DNA of 64,000 nucleotides, taken from NCBI GenBank assembly GCA_949361645.1, contig OX442429.1:2917231-2981230 (forward strand), given 5' to 3'. Of the stretch, positions 22,430-34,637 are shown piece after piece (position 1 is the first letter of the stretch; the number at the start of each line of letters is the position of its first letter). The notes beneath the pieces were generated by a model that searched no databases, was not told the DNA's origin, and worked only from the letters and a program-made list of their open reading frames with translations. Position numbers and translations under genes: made by a program. This DNA comes from Spongilla lacustris. Its lineage: Eukaryota; Porifera; Demospongiae; Spongillida; Spongillidae.

Positions 22430-22700
22430 TTTCAGTACTCAGGTAGGTACATGTAGGTCTATGTAAGGGTTTATGCAGTGTATAGGTCTATGTGGGTCCA
22501 TGTAGGGTTCATGCTGGGTAGGTCTATGTAGGTCCATGTAAGGGTTCATGCAGGGTAGGCCTATGTAAGTACATGTAGGGTGAACTGCAGGGTAGGCCTA
22601 AGGTCCATGTAGGGTAGGCCTATGTAGGTCCATGTAAGGGTTCATGTAGGGTAGGCCTATGTAGGTCCATGTAGGAGGTAGGTCTACATGTAGCTTCAGG
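22430..22700 (+). repeat. Minisatellite, TAGGTCCATGTAGGG-type
   Basis: Degenerate tandem units with TAGGTCTATGTAGGTCCATG and TAAGGGTTCATG. A TCTAACATCAGATAAGGTT segment at 22299 recurs at 22720, so a larger block has also been duplicated. Confidence 0.7.
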
Positions 22701-22884
22701 GCAGGCAAGGTAGATGGGCCTCTAACATCAGATAAGGTTGTGGGTTCCCTTTCAAGTTTATTACATTCACAGCACAGACCATGGGCAGATCTTAGGATTA
22801 AGAGTAGGTACATGTATGACAAAAGCCTTCAGTATTCTGGTACATGTACATGTAGGAGCTGGTTTTTTTTTAAGTATGATGTAT

Positions 22885-25800
22885 AGGCTGATGAATGGGG
22901 TATGGTGTATAAGCTGGTGTATGGTGTACAGGCTGGTGTATGGTGTACAGGCTGGTGTATGGTGTATAGGCTGGTGTATGGTGTATAGGCTGGTGTATGG
23001 TGTACAGGCTGATGTATGGGGTATGGTGTATAAGCTGGTGTATGGTGTACAGGCTGGTGTATGGTGTACAGGCTGGTGTATGGTGTACAGGCTGGTGTAT
23101 GGTGTATAGGCTGGTGTATGGTGTACAGGCTGGTGTATGGTGTACAGGCTGGTGTATGGTGTATAGGCTGGTGTATGGTGTATAGGCTGGTGTATGGTGT
23201 ATAGGCTGGTGTATGGTGTATAGGCTGGTGTATGGTGTACAGGCTGGTGTATGGTGTACAGGCTGGGGTATGGTGTACAGGCTAGTGTATGGTGTATAGG
23301 CTGGTGTATGGTGTACAGGCTGGTGTATGGTGTATAGGTGTATAGGCTGGTGTATGGGATCTAGGCTGGTGTATGGTGTACAGGCTGGTGTATGGTGTAC
23401 AGGCTGGTGTATGGTGTACAGGCTGGTGTATGGTGTACAGGCTGGTGTATGGTGTACAGGCTGGTGTACATGTATGGTGTACAGGCTGGTGTATAGTGTA
23501 CAGGCTGGTGTATGGTGTACAGGCTGGTGTATGGTGTACAGGCTGGTGTATGGTGTACAGGCTGGTGTATGGTGTACAGGCTGGTGTATGGTGTACAGGC
23601 TGGTGTATGGTGTACAGGCTGGTGTATGGTGTACAGGCTGGTGTATGGTGTATAGGTGTATAGGCTGGTGTATGGGATCTAGGCTGGTGTATGGTGTACA
23701 GGCTGGTGTATGGTGTACAGGCTGGTGTATGGTGTACAGGCTGGTGTATGGTGTACAGGCTGGTGTACATGTATGGTGTACAGGCTGGTGTATAGTGTAC
23801 AGGCTGGTGTATGGTGTACAGGCTGGTGTATGGTGTACAGGCTGGTGTATGGTGTACAGGCTGGTGTATGGTGTACAGGCTGGTGTATGGTGTACAGGCT
23901 GGTGTATGGGGTCTAGGCTGGTGTATGGGGTCTAGGCTGGTGTATGGTGTATAGGCTGGTGTATGGTGTACAGGCTGGTGTATGGTGTACAGGCTGGTGT
24001 ATGGGGTCTAGGCTGGTGTATGGGGTCTAGGCTGGTGTATGGGGTCTAGGCTGGTGTATGGTGTACAGGCTGGTGTATGGTGTACAGGCTGGTGTATGGG
24101 GTCTAGGCTGGTGTATGGGGTCTAGGCTGGTGTATGGGGTCTAGGCTGGTGTATGGTGTACAGGCTGGTGTATGGTGTACAGGCTGGTGTATGGTGTACA
24201 GGCTGGTGTATGGTGTACAGGCTGGTGTATGGTGTATAGGCTGGTGTATGGTGTATAGGCTGGTGTATGGTGTACAGGCTGGTGTATGGTGTACAGGCTG
24301 GGGTATGGTGTACAGGCTAGTGTATGGTGTATAGGCTGGTGTATGGTGTACAGGCTGGTGTATGGTGTATAGGTGTATAGGCTGGTGTATGGGATCTAGG
24401 CTGGTGTATGGTGTACAGGCTGGTGTATGGTGTACAGGCTGGTGTACATGTATGGTGTACAGGCTGGTGTATAGTGTACAGGCTGGTGTATGGTGTACAG
24501 GCTGGTGTATGGTGTACAGGCTGGTGTATGGTGTACAGGCTGGTATATGGGGTCTAGGCTGGTGTATGGGGTCTAGGCTGGTGTATGGTGTATAGGCTGG
24601 TGTATGGTGTACAGGCTGGTGTATGGTGTACAGGCTGGTGTATGGGGTCTAGGCTGGTGTATGGGGTCTAGGCTGGTGTATGGGGTCTAGGCTGGTGTAT
24701 GGTGTACAGGCTGGTGTATGGTGTACAGGCTGGTGTATGGGGTCTAGGCTGGTGTATGGGGTCTAGGCTGGTGTATGGGGTCTAGGCTGGTGTATGGTGT
24801 ACAGGCTGGTGTATGGTGTACAGGCTGGTGTATGGTGTACAGGCTGGTGTATGGTGTACAGGCTGGTGTATGGGGTCTAGGCTGGTGTATGGGGTCTAGG
24901 CTGGTGTATGGTGTATAGGCTGGTGTATGGTGTACAGGCTGGTGTATGGTGTACAGGCTGGTGTATGGTGTATAGGCTGGTGTATGGTGTATAGGCTGGT
25001 GTATGGTGTACAGGCTGGTGTATGGTGTACAGGCTGGGGTATGGTGTACAGGCTAGTGTATGGTGTATAGGCTGGTGTATGGTGTACAGGCTGGTGTATG
25101 GTGTATAGGTGTATAGGCTGGTGTATGGGATCTAGGCTGGTGTATGGTGTACAGGCTGGTGTATGGTGTACAGGCTGGTGTACATGTATGGTGTACAGGC
25201 TGGTGTATAGTGTACAGGCTGGTGTATGGTGTACAGGCTGGTGTATGGTGTATAGGTGTATAGGCTGGTGTATGGGATCTAGGCTGGTGTATGGTGTACA
25301 GGCTGGTGTATGGTGTACAGGCTGGTGTATGGTGTACAGGCTGGTGTACATGTATGGTGTACAGGCTGGTGTATAGTGTACAGGCTGGTGTATGGTGTAC
25401 AGGCTGGTGTATGGTGTACAGGCTGGTGTATGGTGTACAGGCTGGTATATGGGGTCTAGGCTGGTGTATGGGGTCTAGGCTGGTGTATGGTGTATAGGCT
25501 GGTGTATGGTGTACAGGCTGGTGTATGGTGTACAGGCTGGTGTATGGGGTCTAGGCTGGTGTATGGGGTCTAGGCTGGTGTATGGGGTCTAGGCTGGTGT
25601 ATGGTGTACAGGCTGGTGTATGGTGTACAGGCTGGTGTATGGGGTCTAGGCTGGTGTATGGGGTCTAGGCTGGTGTATGGGGTCTAGGCTGGTGTATGGG
25701 GTCTAGGCTGGTGTATGGTGTACAGGCTGGTGTATGGTGTACAGGCTGGTGTATGGTGTACAGGCTGGTGTATGGTGTACAGGCTGGTGTATGGGGTCTA

Positions 25801-26913
25801 GGCTGGTGTATGGGGTCTAGGCTGGTGTATGGTGTATAGGCTGGTGTATGGTGTACAGGCTGGTGTATGGTGTACAGGCTGGTGTATGGTGTATAGGCTG
25901 GTGTATGGTGTATAGGCTGGTGTATGGTGTACAGGCTGGTGTATGGTGTACAGGCTGGGGTATGGTGTACAGGCTAGTGTATGGTGTATAGGCTGGTGTA
26001 TGGTGTACAGGCTGGTGTATGGTGTATAGGTGTATAGGCTGGTGTATGGGATCTAGGCTGGTGTATGGTGTACAGGCTGGTGTATGGTGTACAGGCTGGT
26101 GTACATGTATGGTGTACAGGCTGGTGTATAGTGTACAGGCTGGTGTATGGTGTACAGGCTGGTGTATGGTGTACAGGCTGGTGTATGGTGTACAGGCTGG
26201 TGTATGGTGTACAGGCTGGTATATGGGGTCTAGGCTGGTGTATGGGGTCTAGGCTGGTGTATGGTGTATAGGCTGGTGTATGGTGTACAGGCTGGTGTAT
26301 GGTGTACAGGCTGGTGTATGGGGTCTAGGCTGGTGTATGGGGTCTAGGCTGGTGTATGGGTAGGCTGGTGTATGGTGTACAGGCTGGTGTATGGTGTACA
26401 GGCTGGTGTATGGGGTCTAGGCTGGTGTATGGGGTCTAGGCTGGTGTATGGGGTCTAGGCTGGTGTATGGTGTACAGGCTGGTGTATGGTGTACAGGCTG
26501 GGCTGGTGTATGGTGTACAGGCTGGTGTATGGGGTCTAGGCTGGTGTATGGGGTCTAGGCTGGTGTATGGTGTATAGGCTGGTGTATGGTGTACAGGCTG
26601 GTGTATGGTGTACAGGCTGGTGTATGGGGTCTAGGTTGGTGTATGGGGTCTAGGCTGGTGTATGGGGTCTAGGCTGGTGTATGGTGTACAGGCTGGTGTA
26701 TGGTGTACAGGCTGGTGTATGGGGTCTAGGCTGGTGTATGGTGTATAGGCTGGTGTATGGTGTATAGGCTGGTGTATGGTGTACAGGCTGGTGTATGGTG
26801 TATAGGCTGGTGTATGGGGTCTAGGCTGGTGTATGGTGTATAGGCTGGTGTATGGTGTACAGGCTGGTGTATGGAGTCTAGGCTGGTGTATGGTGTATAG
26901 GCTGGTGTATGGG
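22885..26913 (+). repeat. 4-kb array of a 19-bp repeat (about 210 units)
   Basis: The unit is GGCTGGTGTATGGTGTACA with two common variants, ending GTGTATA or GGGTCTA. Variants are not randomly mixed: blocks such as a GTATAGGTGTATAGGCTGG joint plus GGGATCTAGG, and a CTGGGGTATGG...CTAGTG block, recur several times. This indicates higher-order duplication of segments several hundred bases long. Because 19 is not divisible by 3 and the unit makes no stop in any frame, long open frames of 19-residue period appear on both strands. I regard these as by-products of the repeat rather than genes. Confidence 0.95.
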
Positions 26914-26977
26914 CAAACATAACATGCAAACACCAGCACATACCTACATAACACACCAGCACACACCAGACACATCA

Positions 26978-27085
<108 letters not shown>

Positions 27086-27126
27086 CTACATGTAGAATGC
27101 TGTCTGCACATTATCCCGCAATGGAT

Positions 27127-27527
27127 CCCCTACGAAAAAATCTTGGCATGACATGTTCCAAATTCATGCGTGATATGTTTTTGCAAGTGTTCCAGTTTTT
27201 CTAGAGCACTGTTGAACATTCTTACATGTACATGTATGTCATTAAACTGCAGGCATATCACTCTTCTAACTTGCACAGGATGAATAGTTTCTAAAAAGCA
27301 ATTCCCCGATGAGGCATACCCGCTAATATGCTAAGGGGTGTGCCACTTTATAACTTCTCTGGGGAACGCGTTTTAGAAACTCTTCAACCTGTATAAGTTA
27401 GAAGAGTGATATGCCTGCAATTGAATGACATATGCATGTTCAACAGTGCTCTAGAAAAACTGGAACACATGCGACAACATATCACACATGAATTTGGAAC
27501 ATGTATGCCAAGATTTTCTTGTAGGGG
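27127..27527. mobile_element. Foldback element, ~400 bp
   Basis: The ends are CCCCTACGAAAAAATCTTGG and, at the right, CCAAGATTTTCTTGTAGGGG. The arms of about 170 bp are imperfect reverse complements (for example TTCCAGTTTTTCTAGAGCAC against GTGCTCTAGAAAAACTGGAA). The loop is about 60 bp around 27305-27365. No clear target duplication. Confidence 0.85.
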
Positions 27528-28318
27528 AAGGTGTGCCCATTATGGTGTGCTCCTTTTAAAGTGTGCCCATTAAGGTGTGCTCCTTTTAAAGTGTGTGACA
27601 TTTTCTGTACAGTTCATGTTCATGCATCGTGTGCTTGCTACCATACATTGCAGACACACACACACAAATACAAATACACACACACACACACACACACACA
27701 CAACACTCATGGAATCGTACAATTGTATGCCACAATATTTGGCCTCATCACATCTGCTACCACCTCCCTTGACCACACCCACCCGCTGGCTGCACTCCCT
27801 TGTGAGGTCTCCCTCCTCTCACGGCCTCGAAGTACTCGGTGTAGTTGTGTCCTCTCCTCCTCCATACTATATATGGAAAACAAACAATATTAATTAATCA
27901 TCATACAGCAGACTATGAGTTTTGCAGCATAGTAGGAGGACATGAATCACCATGGCAACTAGACATATACAATTAAAAATTTGTTCTGGAGAATAATGCT
28001 GATATTGGTGTCTTTACAGGGTTAAAACTCGTGTCACTAAAGGGCTAATATCACTGTATCTGACTGGCCTATAAAGGGTTACTGCAAGTGGTGACCAGTG
28101 CCCAGACCTGGTTCAAATTCTGTGCCTTCTCCATGACACCCCACTGGTCCCTGTTCTGTTCTGTCTCCATCTCCAAGGTGAGGGTGGCCTCCATGTCATG
28201 CCTCCCTCTCAGACTTAGTATGTGTGGGTCACCTTGCTGAGTTTGTCCTTATCTTTGTCACTGAGCACTCTGAGCCTCTTCTGATGAAGGAAAGTGGAAG
28301 GAGAGGATCATGGAAGGA
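27528..28318. other. Short tandem duplication, CA repeat, no gene
   Basis: GTGTGCCCATTAAGGTGTGC-type units occur twice (27531-27593). A (CA)n tract covers 27654-27703. The rest shows no supported exon. Confidence 0.6.
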
Positions 28319-28595
28319 GGGATGAGGCGAGGGAGGGAGGGAGGGAGGGAGGGAGGGAGGGAGGGAGGGAGGGAGGGAGGGAGGGAGGGAGGGAGGGAGG
28401 GAGGGAGGGAGGGAGGGAGGGAGGGAGGGAGGGAGGGAGGGAGGGAGGGAGGGAGGGAGGGAGGGAGGGAGGGAGGGAGGGAGGGAGGGAGGGAGGGAGG
28501 GAGGGAGGGAGGGAGGGAGGGAGGGAGGGAGGGAGGGAGGGAGGGAGGGAGGGAGGGAGGAGGGAGGGAGGGAGGGAGGGAGGGAGGGAGGGAGT
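28319..28595 (+). repeat. (GGGA)n tetranucleotide microsatellite
   Basis: About 275 bases of almost pure GGGA with one 3-base phase change near 28560. The Leu-Pro-Pro-Ser and Glu-Gly-Gly-Arg open frames across it are repeat artefacts. Confidence 0.98.
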
Positions 28596-31500
28596 GGGTA
28601 AATAGAGCTTGCCATTGGTGAGCATTGATAGCTGGAGTTTGAGTTGTGTACTGTGGAAAACAATGCAGAATGTCATCAAAACTAGCCAATTACATTCATG
28701 TGCGTATGCACAAGGTAACAAGAACTGATTCTTAGCATACATATACATGTACATACTGACTAACATGTACAGAGAGAGCGGAAGAGAGGATTCATAGCCA
28801 CTCACACAACACACGCACACACAGTCACGCATACATACTCACACACATGCTCACACACACAATCACATACACATATGCTCACACACACGCTGTCAGCTGT
28901 GGGGTATCTGCCATAGGATTCATTTCTTAGGTGCTTACTTGCCATGGAGTACTTCATAGCTGTGTGCAATAGGGATCACCCCAACTCCATACACTGTAGC
29001 TGTTAGGTGTCTGCCATAGATTTGCGTTCATAGCTGTTAACTGTGTGATTCTTCATGCATCGCTTATTGCCATAGAGTTCACTCCATACATGGGCCAGGG
29101 GTATTCCGTCGCTGCCTGCCGTAGAGTCCAGAGTATAGTACCAGCTTTATAGCTGTCTGTCTGCAATAGGGTCCGTGCACTCCCGTACCTCCGTAGTAGT
29201 TAGCTGTGGCCTGTGGGGTAGAAGGCTTCAGTTCTGCCATAGAATCCAGTCCACAGGCAGACTTCCAGGTCTTTAACCTGCATGTCATATCCTCGTGGGA
29301 TTGATCTTCGATATCGTCGTCTTCGTACCGTTCGAAATCGTCCGCGGAAGTACCGAACCTACAGCAGATTATCTCTTATTCTCTGCCTACAGTAAATAGC
29401 GGTTAATAAGTTATTATGCACGTTAAGTTGTTGTGTACATTATAGTGGTGGGTGGGGTCGTGGTTATAGACATCAATATGCAATATGCAATACATATTAT
29501 CTTTAATAACTACAAGTACTTACAGAACAGCTCGGTCTGGGCACGGCTAACTGATGAAAGAGTAGCACGTGATATTATGCGTTTTGGATTTGGGGTGTAT
29601 CTCACTAACCATTCAAGGGAAGCGCGATTTGAAGGCCCTAAGTTCTGAAAAAATGATGAAAAATAAGTGCATTGATTACTCTCATATAATCCGGTGGCAC
29701 CTAAGGAAAATATCATTTGGTTGGGAAACTATTGATGACTGAATAAGTAAATGAGATAAAATGAATGGACATTGGAAACCTTGCATAATTAATGTGGAAG
29801 TGCGGATATAGGTACCTACGGTGCGTGAAAGTACTCAAAATATGCTAAATAGTCCCCACATAGCAAATCCGAGAGCACCTAGTCAATATAATTTTTATTT
29901 CTGCAGTTAGCTGCAGAGTACTGAATGCGTCCATACATTTTCTATGGACATTGAATTACGCAATGACCGAATACCGCGTAATCCTTTTGACCGCCAATTT
30001 CTCGATATGTCAATCAATCAAAAAGTTTTTATTTACTCGTTATGCATCCACGGATAATATCTATTATAAACATGTGCCTTTCACTTCATGTAGGCTGGAG
30101 TATCGCCTCCCGCAAATCAGGCTTCGTCTATTCAGGATACATTACGTTTGGTACATGCCGATGTTTTATCAGATAAACACAATGTTTCACTACAAAGGAC
30201 TGCATTGTTTTCAACTGATAATGATGTCTTTTCAGAAACTGGAAACGTGAACTATTCGAATGGATATGGGGAATCTGCGATTGGATATCAGGGTCTACAT
30301 ATTGTAAATCATCCCATTTTGATTACCCTAATTTGGTTTCTGCGTTGGATAATATTTGTGGAATGGATATACTGGGAGCTGAAACGGCTTTGGTTTGGAA
30401 ATGAACAATGAAGTAACATACATGCATACAATTTTAGTATACATGTGTTATTCACTATTAGGTGCTGTATACATGTACATGTACTGTAATGATTATGAGA
30501 TCTGTGCAGTGTATTAATAATGATGCTGGTGTTACAAATTACCCCCCGCTGCAATTTATTATCTGGATAATGTATTTCGGAATTTTATTTCCATCCTGAT
30601 AAATTAGCTCTGGAATAGTTTATATGCCGTCAGAATAAACTATCACCCTTACTGATAAGGATTCAAATACACAAAACAGCAAACACTTCAGATTGCTATC
30701 GTCAGAGATAATATACAAAGGGTTGACAACGCGTCACGTGAGCCGTAGAGATTGACGCTTTTTAGTGTGCCATCCAACCCAGTGTAAATCGCACGTGCAT
30801 GCACGGTATAAGTGTGAAACAGACATCAAAATTCTTTTGTTTTTTGCAACCACGAAAGGAAGACATTACCCAATGCTGTGATCAAGTACGTTATATCTGT
30901 TGGAGACTTTGACGCAGGATTTTATATTGTCCTATAAGTTTAATGGAATTATACAATGTCAGGAGCGCTTTTTATTGTGGGACAGCATCGATCTTCTGCA
31001 TACGCGGGGTTTTTCAACATACGATCGTTTGCCTAACGTTAAAAGTGGCTATATTTAGGTGTGATGTTGTGTGTTTGCCCAAAGCAATCCTTATAGCATA
31101 TTGGGTATGCAAAACGTGTGGGACAATTAAGCCGTAGCCACGCAGACTAGTGTACGTGGTAAAACATATACTGTTTTGTTATGGTATAGTGTCCAAGTAC
31201 AGTGCATTATAGTGTGCTAAAATTAGATTGGGAGGCGTATTTAGGCGGATAAGTTCACAGAAGCTAACCGATTTGCTATTGCATGCAGCCCAGTAGTATT
31301 TTCATTCATTAGTACTGAATATTTGGCAATCGAAAATCGATCTATTGACACTAGTTGTGGTAGTCAAACTCCATTTCTTGCACAGCCCAGAATGTTTTAT
31401 GACTTTCAAAATAGGATATAGACGCCTTGCCGCGTCATGCCAAAACATTTCATTAAGAACAAGGTACGCGTGAAAAATCACGTCCTAATTAATTTCATGA

Positions 31501-32599
31501 AATTACATATGCAGAAATCGGCAGTCACCAGGAAATTGAACGTGCTCAAAAAGACTATAAGCATGTGTTCCAATGCTAGTACTGTTATATAGGGGTATAG
31601 TGTGGCTTGAATTTGTTATAAATAGTAATGGTTCGGAAAACAAACACCTATTAAAATATTTTTTTTTATTAACTAACAGCTGTCCTCAATAGCCTGTATG
31701 GCAGGCTAAATCTCAATCTAGTTAAAGCAAATGCCACTGCAATGCTGTCTAGATGCTTTGCCTCAGACATGTACACTGTTTAGATTAGGTAGTTACATAT
31801 ACATAATTATTTTATTATGATGTCATGTTATCCTGTAACTTGTATAATAATATTTATAAACTAACTGTAAGTTATAAAACATTTGCCACCTCATTTAGAA
31901 ATATTGTAAGATGCAAACTGTGCAAAGATATATATTGAATATTTCATTTTCAGTTCAGGAAAGCAAAACATTAACATGTACAGAAAATCAATGTTTTCTG
32001 ACGTAATTATTGTATTCCACCATTTTTTAAAAATCTTAACGAAAAATCGAGTTGCCACCTTTATTATGATTTGCAGCACGTTTTCATGCCATTTGTTTTT
32101 TTTTTTTCCGATTATATGGGCTTTTCTATTTCGGGTAGCCTTTGAACAATGTTCAGTTACTGGCGCCGCTATCTTGACCTATTGAATAAATGGTTGTCAT
32201 AACAGAAAAACGGCCGGTGTAGGAGGTAGGATGGACTCTTCTGGTAAGGTAGACTCTAGAGTGCTCGTCACCTGCAGCTGCAGGCATCCTGTACTCTAAG
32301 GGTACACCATACCTGAACACAAGGCCAGGTAGAATGGACTCTAGGAGGTAAGAATGGACTCTAGGAGGTAAGGTGGACTCTACGCTTTTTACATATTACA
32401 AACACATACAATACTAAAATTAATTAGGAAACAGGTGATGCTGAAGAGATATAATATAATTAGTGCAGTACTGAACAGGTATAAGATAAATAATGCACCA
32501 CTAACAAACATACTGATTGCATCATATCTATGATTGCATGAAAGCAAATTATACACCACTTATGACAGTTGCAGTCTTCACATGGTTTAACATGATTTC
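28596..32599. other. Mostly featureless intergenic sequence
   Basis: Contains CA-rich short repeats (28795-28885), a very degenerate repeat at about 28890-29270 with recurring TAGCTGT and CTGCCATAG pieces, and a TGGACTCTAGGAGGTAAG repeat at 32220-32380. The open frames at 29951-30411 lack recognisable motifs. I see no supported gene. Confidence 0.35.
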
Positions 32600-34637
32600 C
32601 AATATGTTGCAAATAACTGAATACATATTGATGTGTCAGCTTCAGAGCACAAAGGAGAATAGTGATGCCAGCTGGTGCACCAGAATGTCCATACATCCGA
32701 GTAAGGAACTCATAGTCACCACTGATGAACACTTTGAAGTTGTAGTCCCTTGGGTGTAAAATAATGTGAATGACTGACGCAAAAAGTGTTCTTTCTTACT
32801 TCCACTTCATTGTACAGATGTTGGACACTTCACCTCTGAATCTGTCCAGTGCCACATGCAGATTGGAAAGTGTGTCACTGGCTTCAAAGCATGAGAATAC
32901 ACATGTATTGTGGACGGAGTTCGGTGCTGGGGTGTTGACTATTTGGAAATTCATCTTAAAATAGCCACCGCCTTTGTCACCACCTAGCTTGAGCCATATT
33001 TCATCATCTGGAATTGTTCCATCATGCCATGTGAGTGTGCCCTCTCTGCACAAAAACTCTCTTATACAGATATGCGAACATACATGTATTAGATTTGTCT
33101 TACATTTCATTCTGCTCCAGAAGTTGAACAACCTTCTTTGTGAGACTGGGTGTATAGGCAAAAGCTGCCCCACGGAGCTCTTCCCCACCATTGCTGAGCT
33201 TAAAGGAAAACGGAGCTAGTTCCACCTCAAGGTTATCACCCACCAGCTCGTTACTAAGGGCACGCTGCTTTCTCTCACTGCCTAGGTATACCCCAGCTTG
33301 CTTTAACCACCTGCAAAGATGTTGATAGAAATTCATTTTCACATACCTTTACTGCTGGATGTGTCTAACCTGTTGAGAACCCTTATCTGATACCAAGGGA
33401 TACCAAGCATGGATTTGATGGCAAGCCCTTGCTTCGGTGGGATATTAATAGTGATCCCTGCATCATGGAGTATCTTTTCTTTCTTTTCCTTACTCAGAGC
33501 TCTCAGTTCATCCTCAAACAAGATGTCAGCATCCTCAGCACCAACACTCAGCATGGATCGTGTCATCTGAAGCTCATGAACATGGCACTTGCGTGTGCGA
33601 ACACTGAGCTCAGAGAGTGGTGCTCGCGGTGTGGATATGCGAACCAACGTCAAAGGCTGTATGACAGATATGTGTTAAATTTAAAATGATGTTTACACCT
33701 ATGCTTACTGTCCCTCCTGTTGGAATCTGTATGCAGTTCTCCTTATTAGCATTGAGCATCTGGTGCAGCACTTTACTAACAAGTTGCATTTCCTGGCGTT
33801 GGACTGTAGTGCAGCAATGTGAGTCGTAGCTGATTGCTTTCACACTGCTCTTGCATGTGCCACACACCACCATAACATCATGCAGGAGTTGCTGGATCAG
33901 CATAGAAGCAGGGTTGACATCCTTGCACTCCAGGGGTGCAGTGGAGTGACAGCAGTGACAGCGTGCTGCAGATAGGTGGATCCACACTACCAGACAAGTG
34001 GAACATACTAGTCTGTCACATGGCAGATGCATGGGTTGTGTGAGCACGCCCAGACATGCAGATAGAGCACTCCAGCTCACTCATAACGGAGAGTGTCTGT
34101 GTGGCTGCTAATGATGGCTGAATGGGGTTCTTTATTATTGATGGTGGTGATACAGCCATAATGTGCTCCACAATTTCTGCAGGAGTGTTCCCAGAATATG
34201 CCCTGGATTCAGGCCATCTATCCTTATAGACAGGCTACAACCCTGAAATTGTGGTAAAAAGACAGCTATATGACAACTGTTAGATCTATCCACAATGGTA
34301 CCTTGCACTCCTCAGCTCCCCATCTGAACCAATCATACGGCTTCAGTAGGCACTTGTATGGGCGCTTCTCCTTTTGTGCTGCAACCTTCCTCCTTAACAC
34401 CTATTCGCACTTGCTGCAGAACATTGGTGGGTGGATCTCAGGACAGTCTTTCGATACGTCGAAGTGGAAAGCGGCCAGCAAGTCCTCTGCGAAGCTTGAG
34501 CACTCGTACGCACTTGTGTGGCGTTCTAGCACAGTAGACATCGCCGCCTGCTTCCTCACCGATTTTGAACCTTTGTTGAGCTTGCAACCACAGACCCGGC
34601 ATAGGTCTTCCAATTTACAGCTACACGCGGTATTCAT
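32600..34637 (-). pseudogene. Transposase-like gene with RAG1 N-terminal region and RING
   Basis: Six exons read on the minus strand. Exon 1 (34303-34637) has LEDLCRVCGCKL, DCPEIHPPMFCSKC and a later WFRWGAEEC, matching the zinc-binding N-terminal region of RAG1 (CRICG, DxxxIHPxxFCHxC). Exon 2 (33709-34222) has a RING-like finger: ECSIC, then LTQPMHLPCDRLVCSTC and CHCC. Exons 3-6 (33370-33656, 33104-33310, 32800-33045, ~32609-32752) encode a region with KLGGDKGGGYFKM and FISGDYEFLTRMYG. I recall these motifs from transposase-like invertebrate proteins that carry the RAG1-type N terminus, such as N-RAG-TP of Aplysia. Damage: TAG at 34401-34403, a small frameshifting insertion in the RING, and a frameshift after SGAP. 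The 3' part is missing. Confidence 0.75.

Noticed and set aside
22885..26913. CRISPR-like array
   Set aside because: The repeats are contiguous 19-mers without spacers, and the context is eukaryotic.
28229..28832. Long Leu-Pro-Pro-Ser and Glu-Gly-Gly-Arg open frames on both strands
   Set aside because: They are translations of a pure (GGGA)n microsatellite, which has no stop in any frame.
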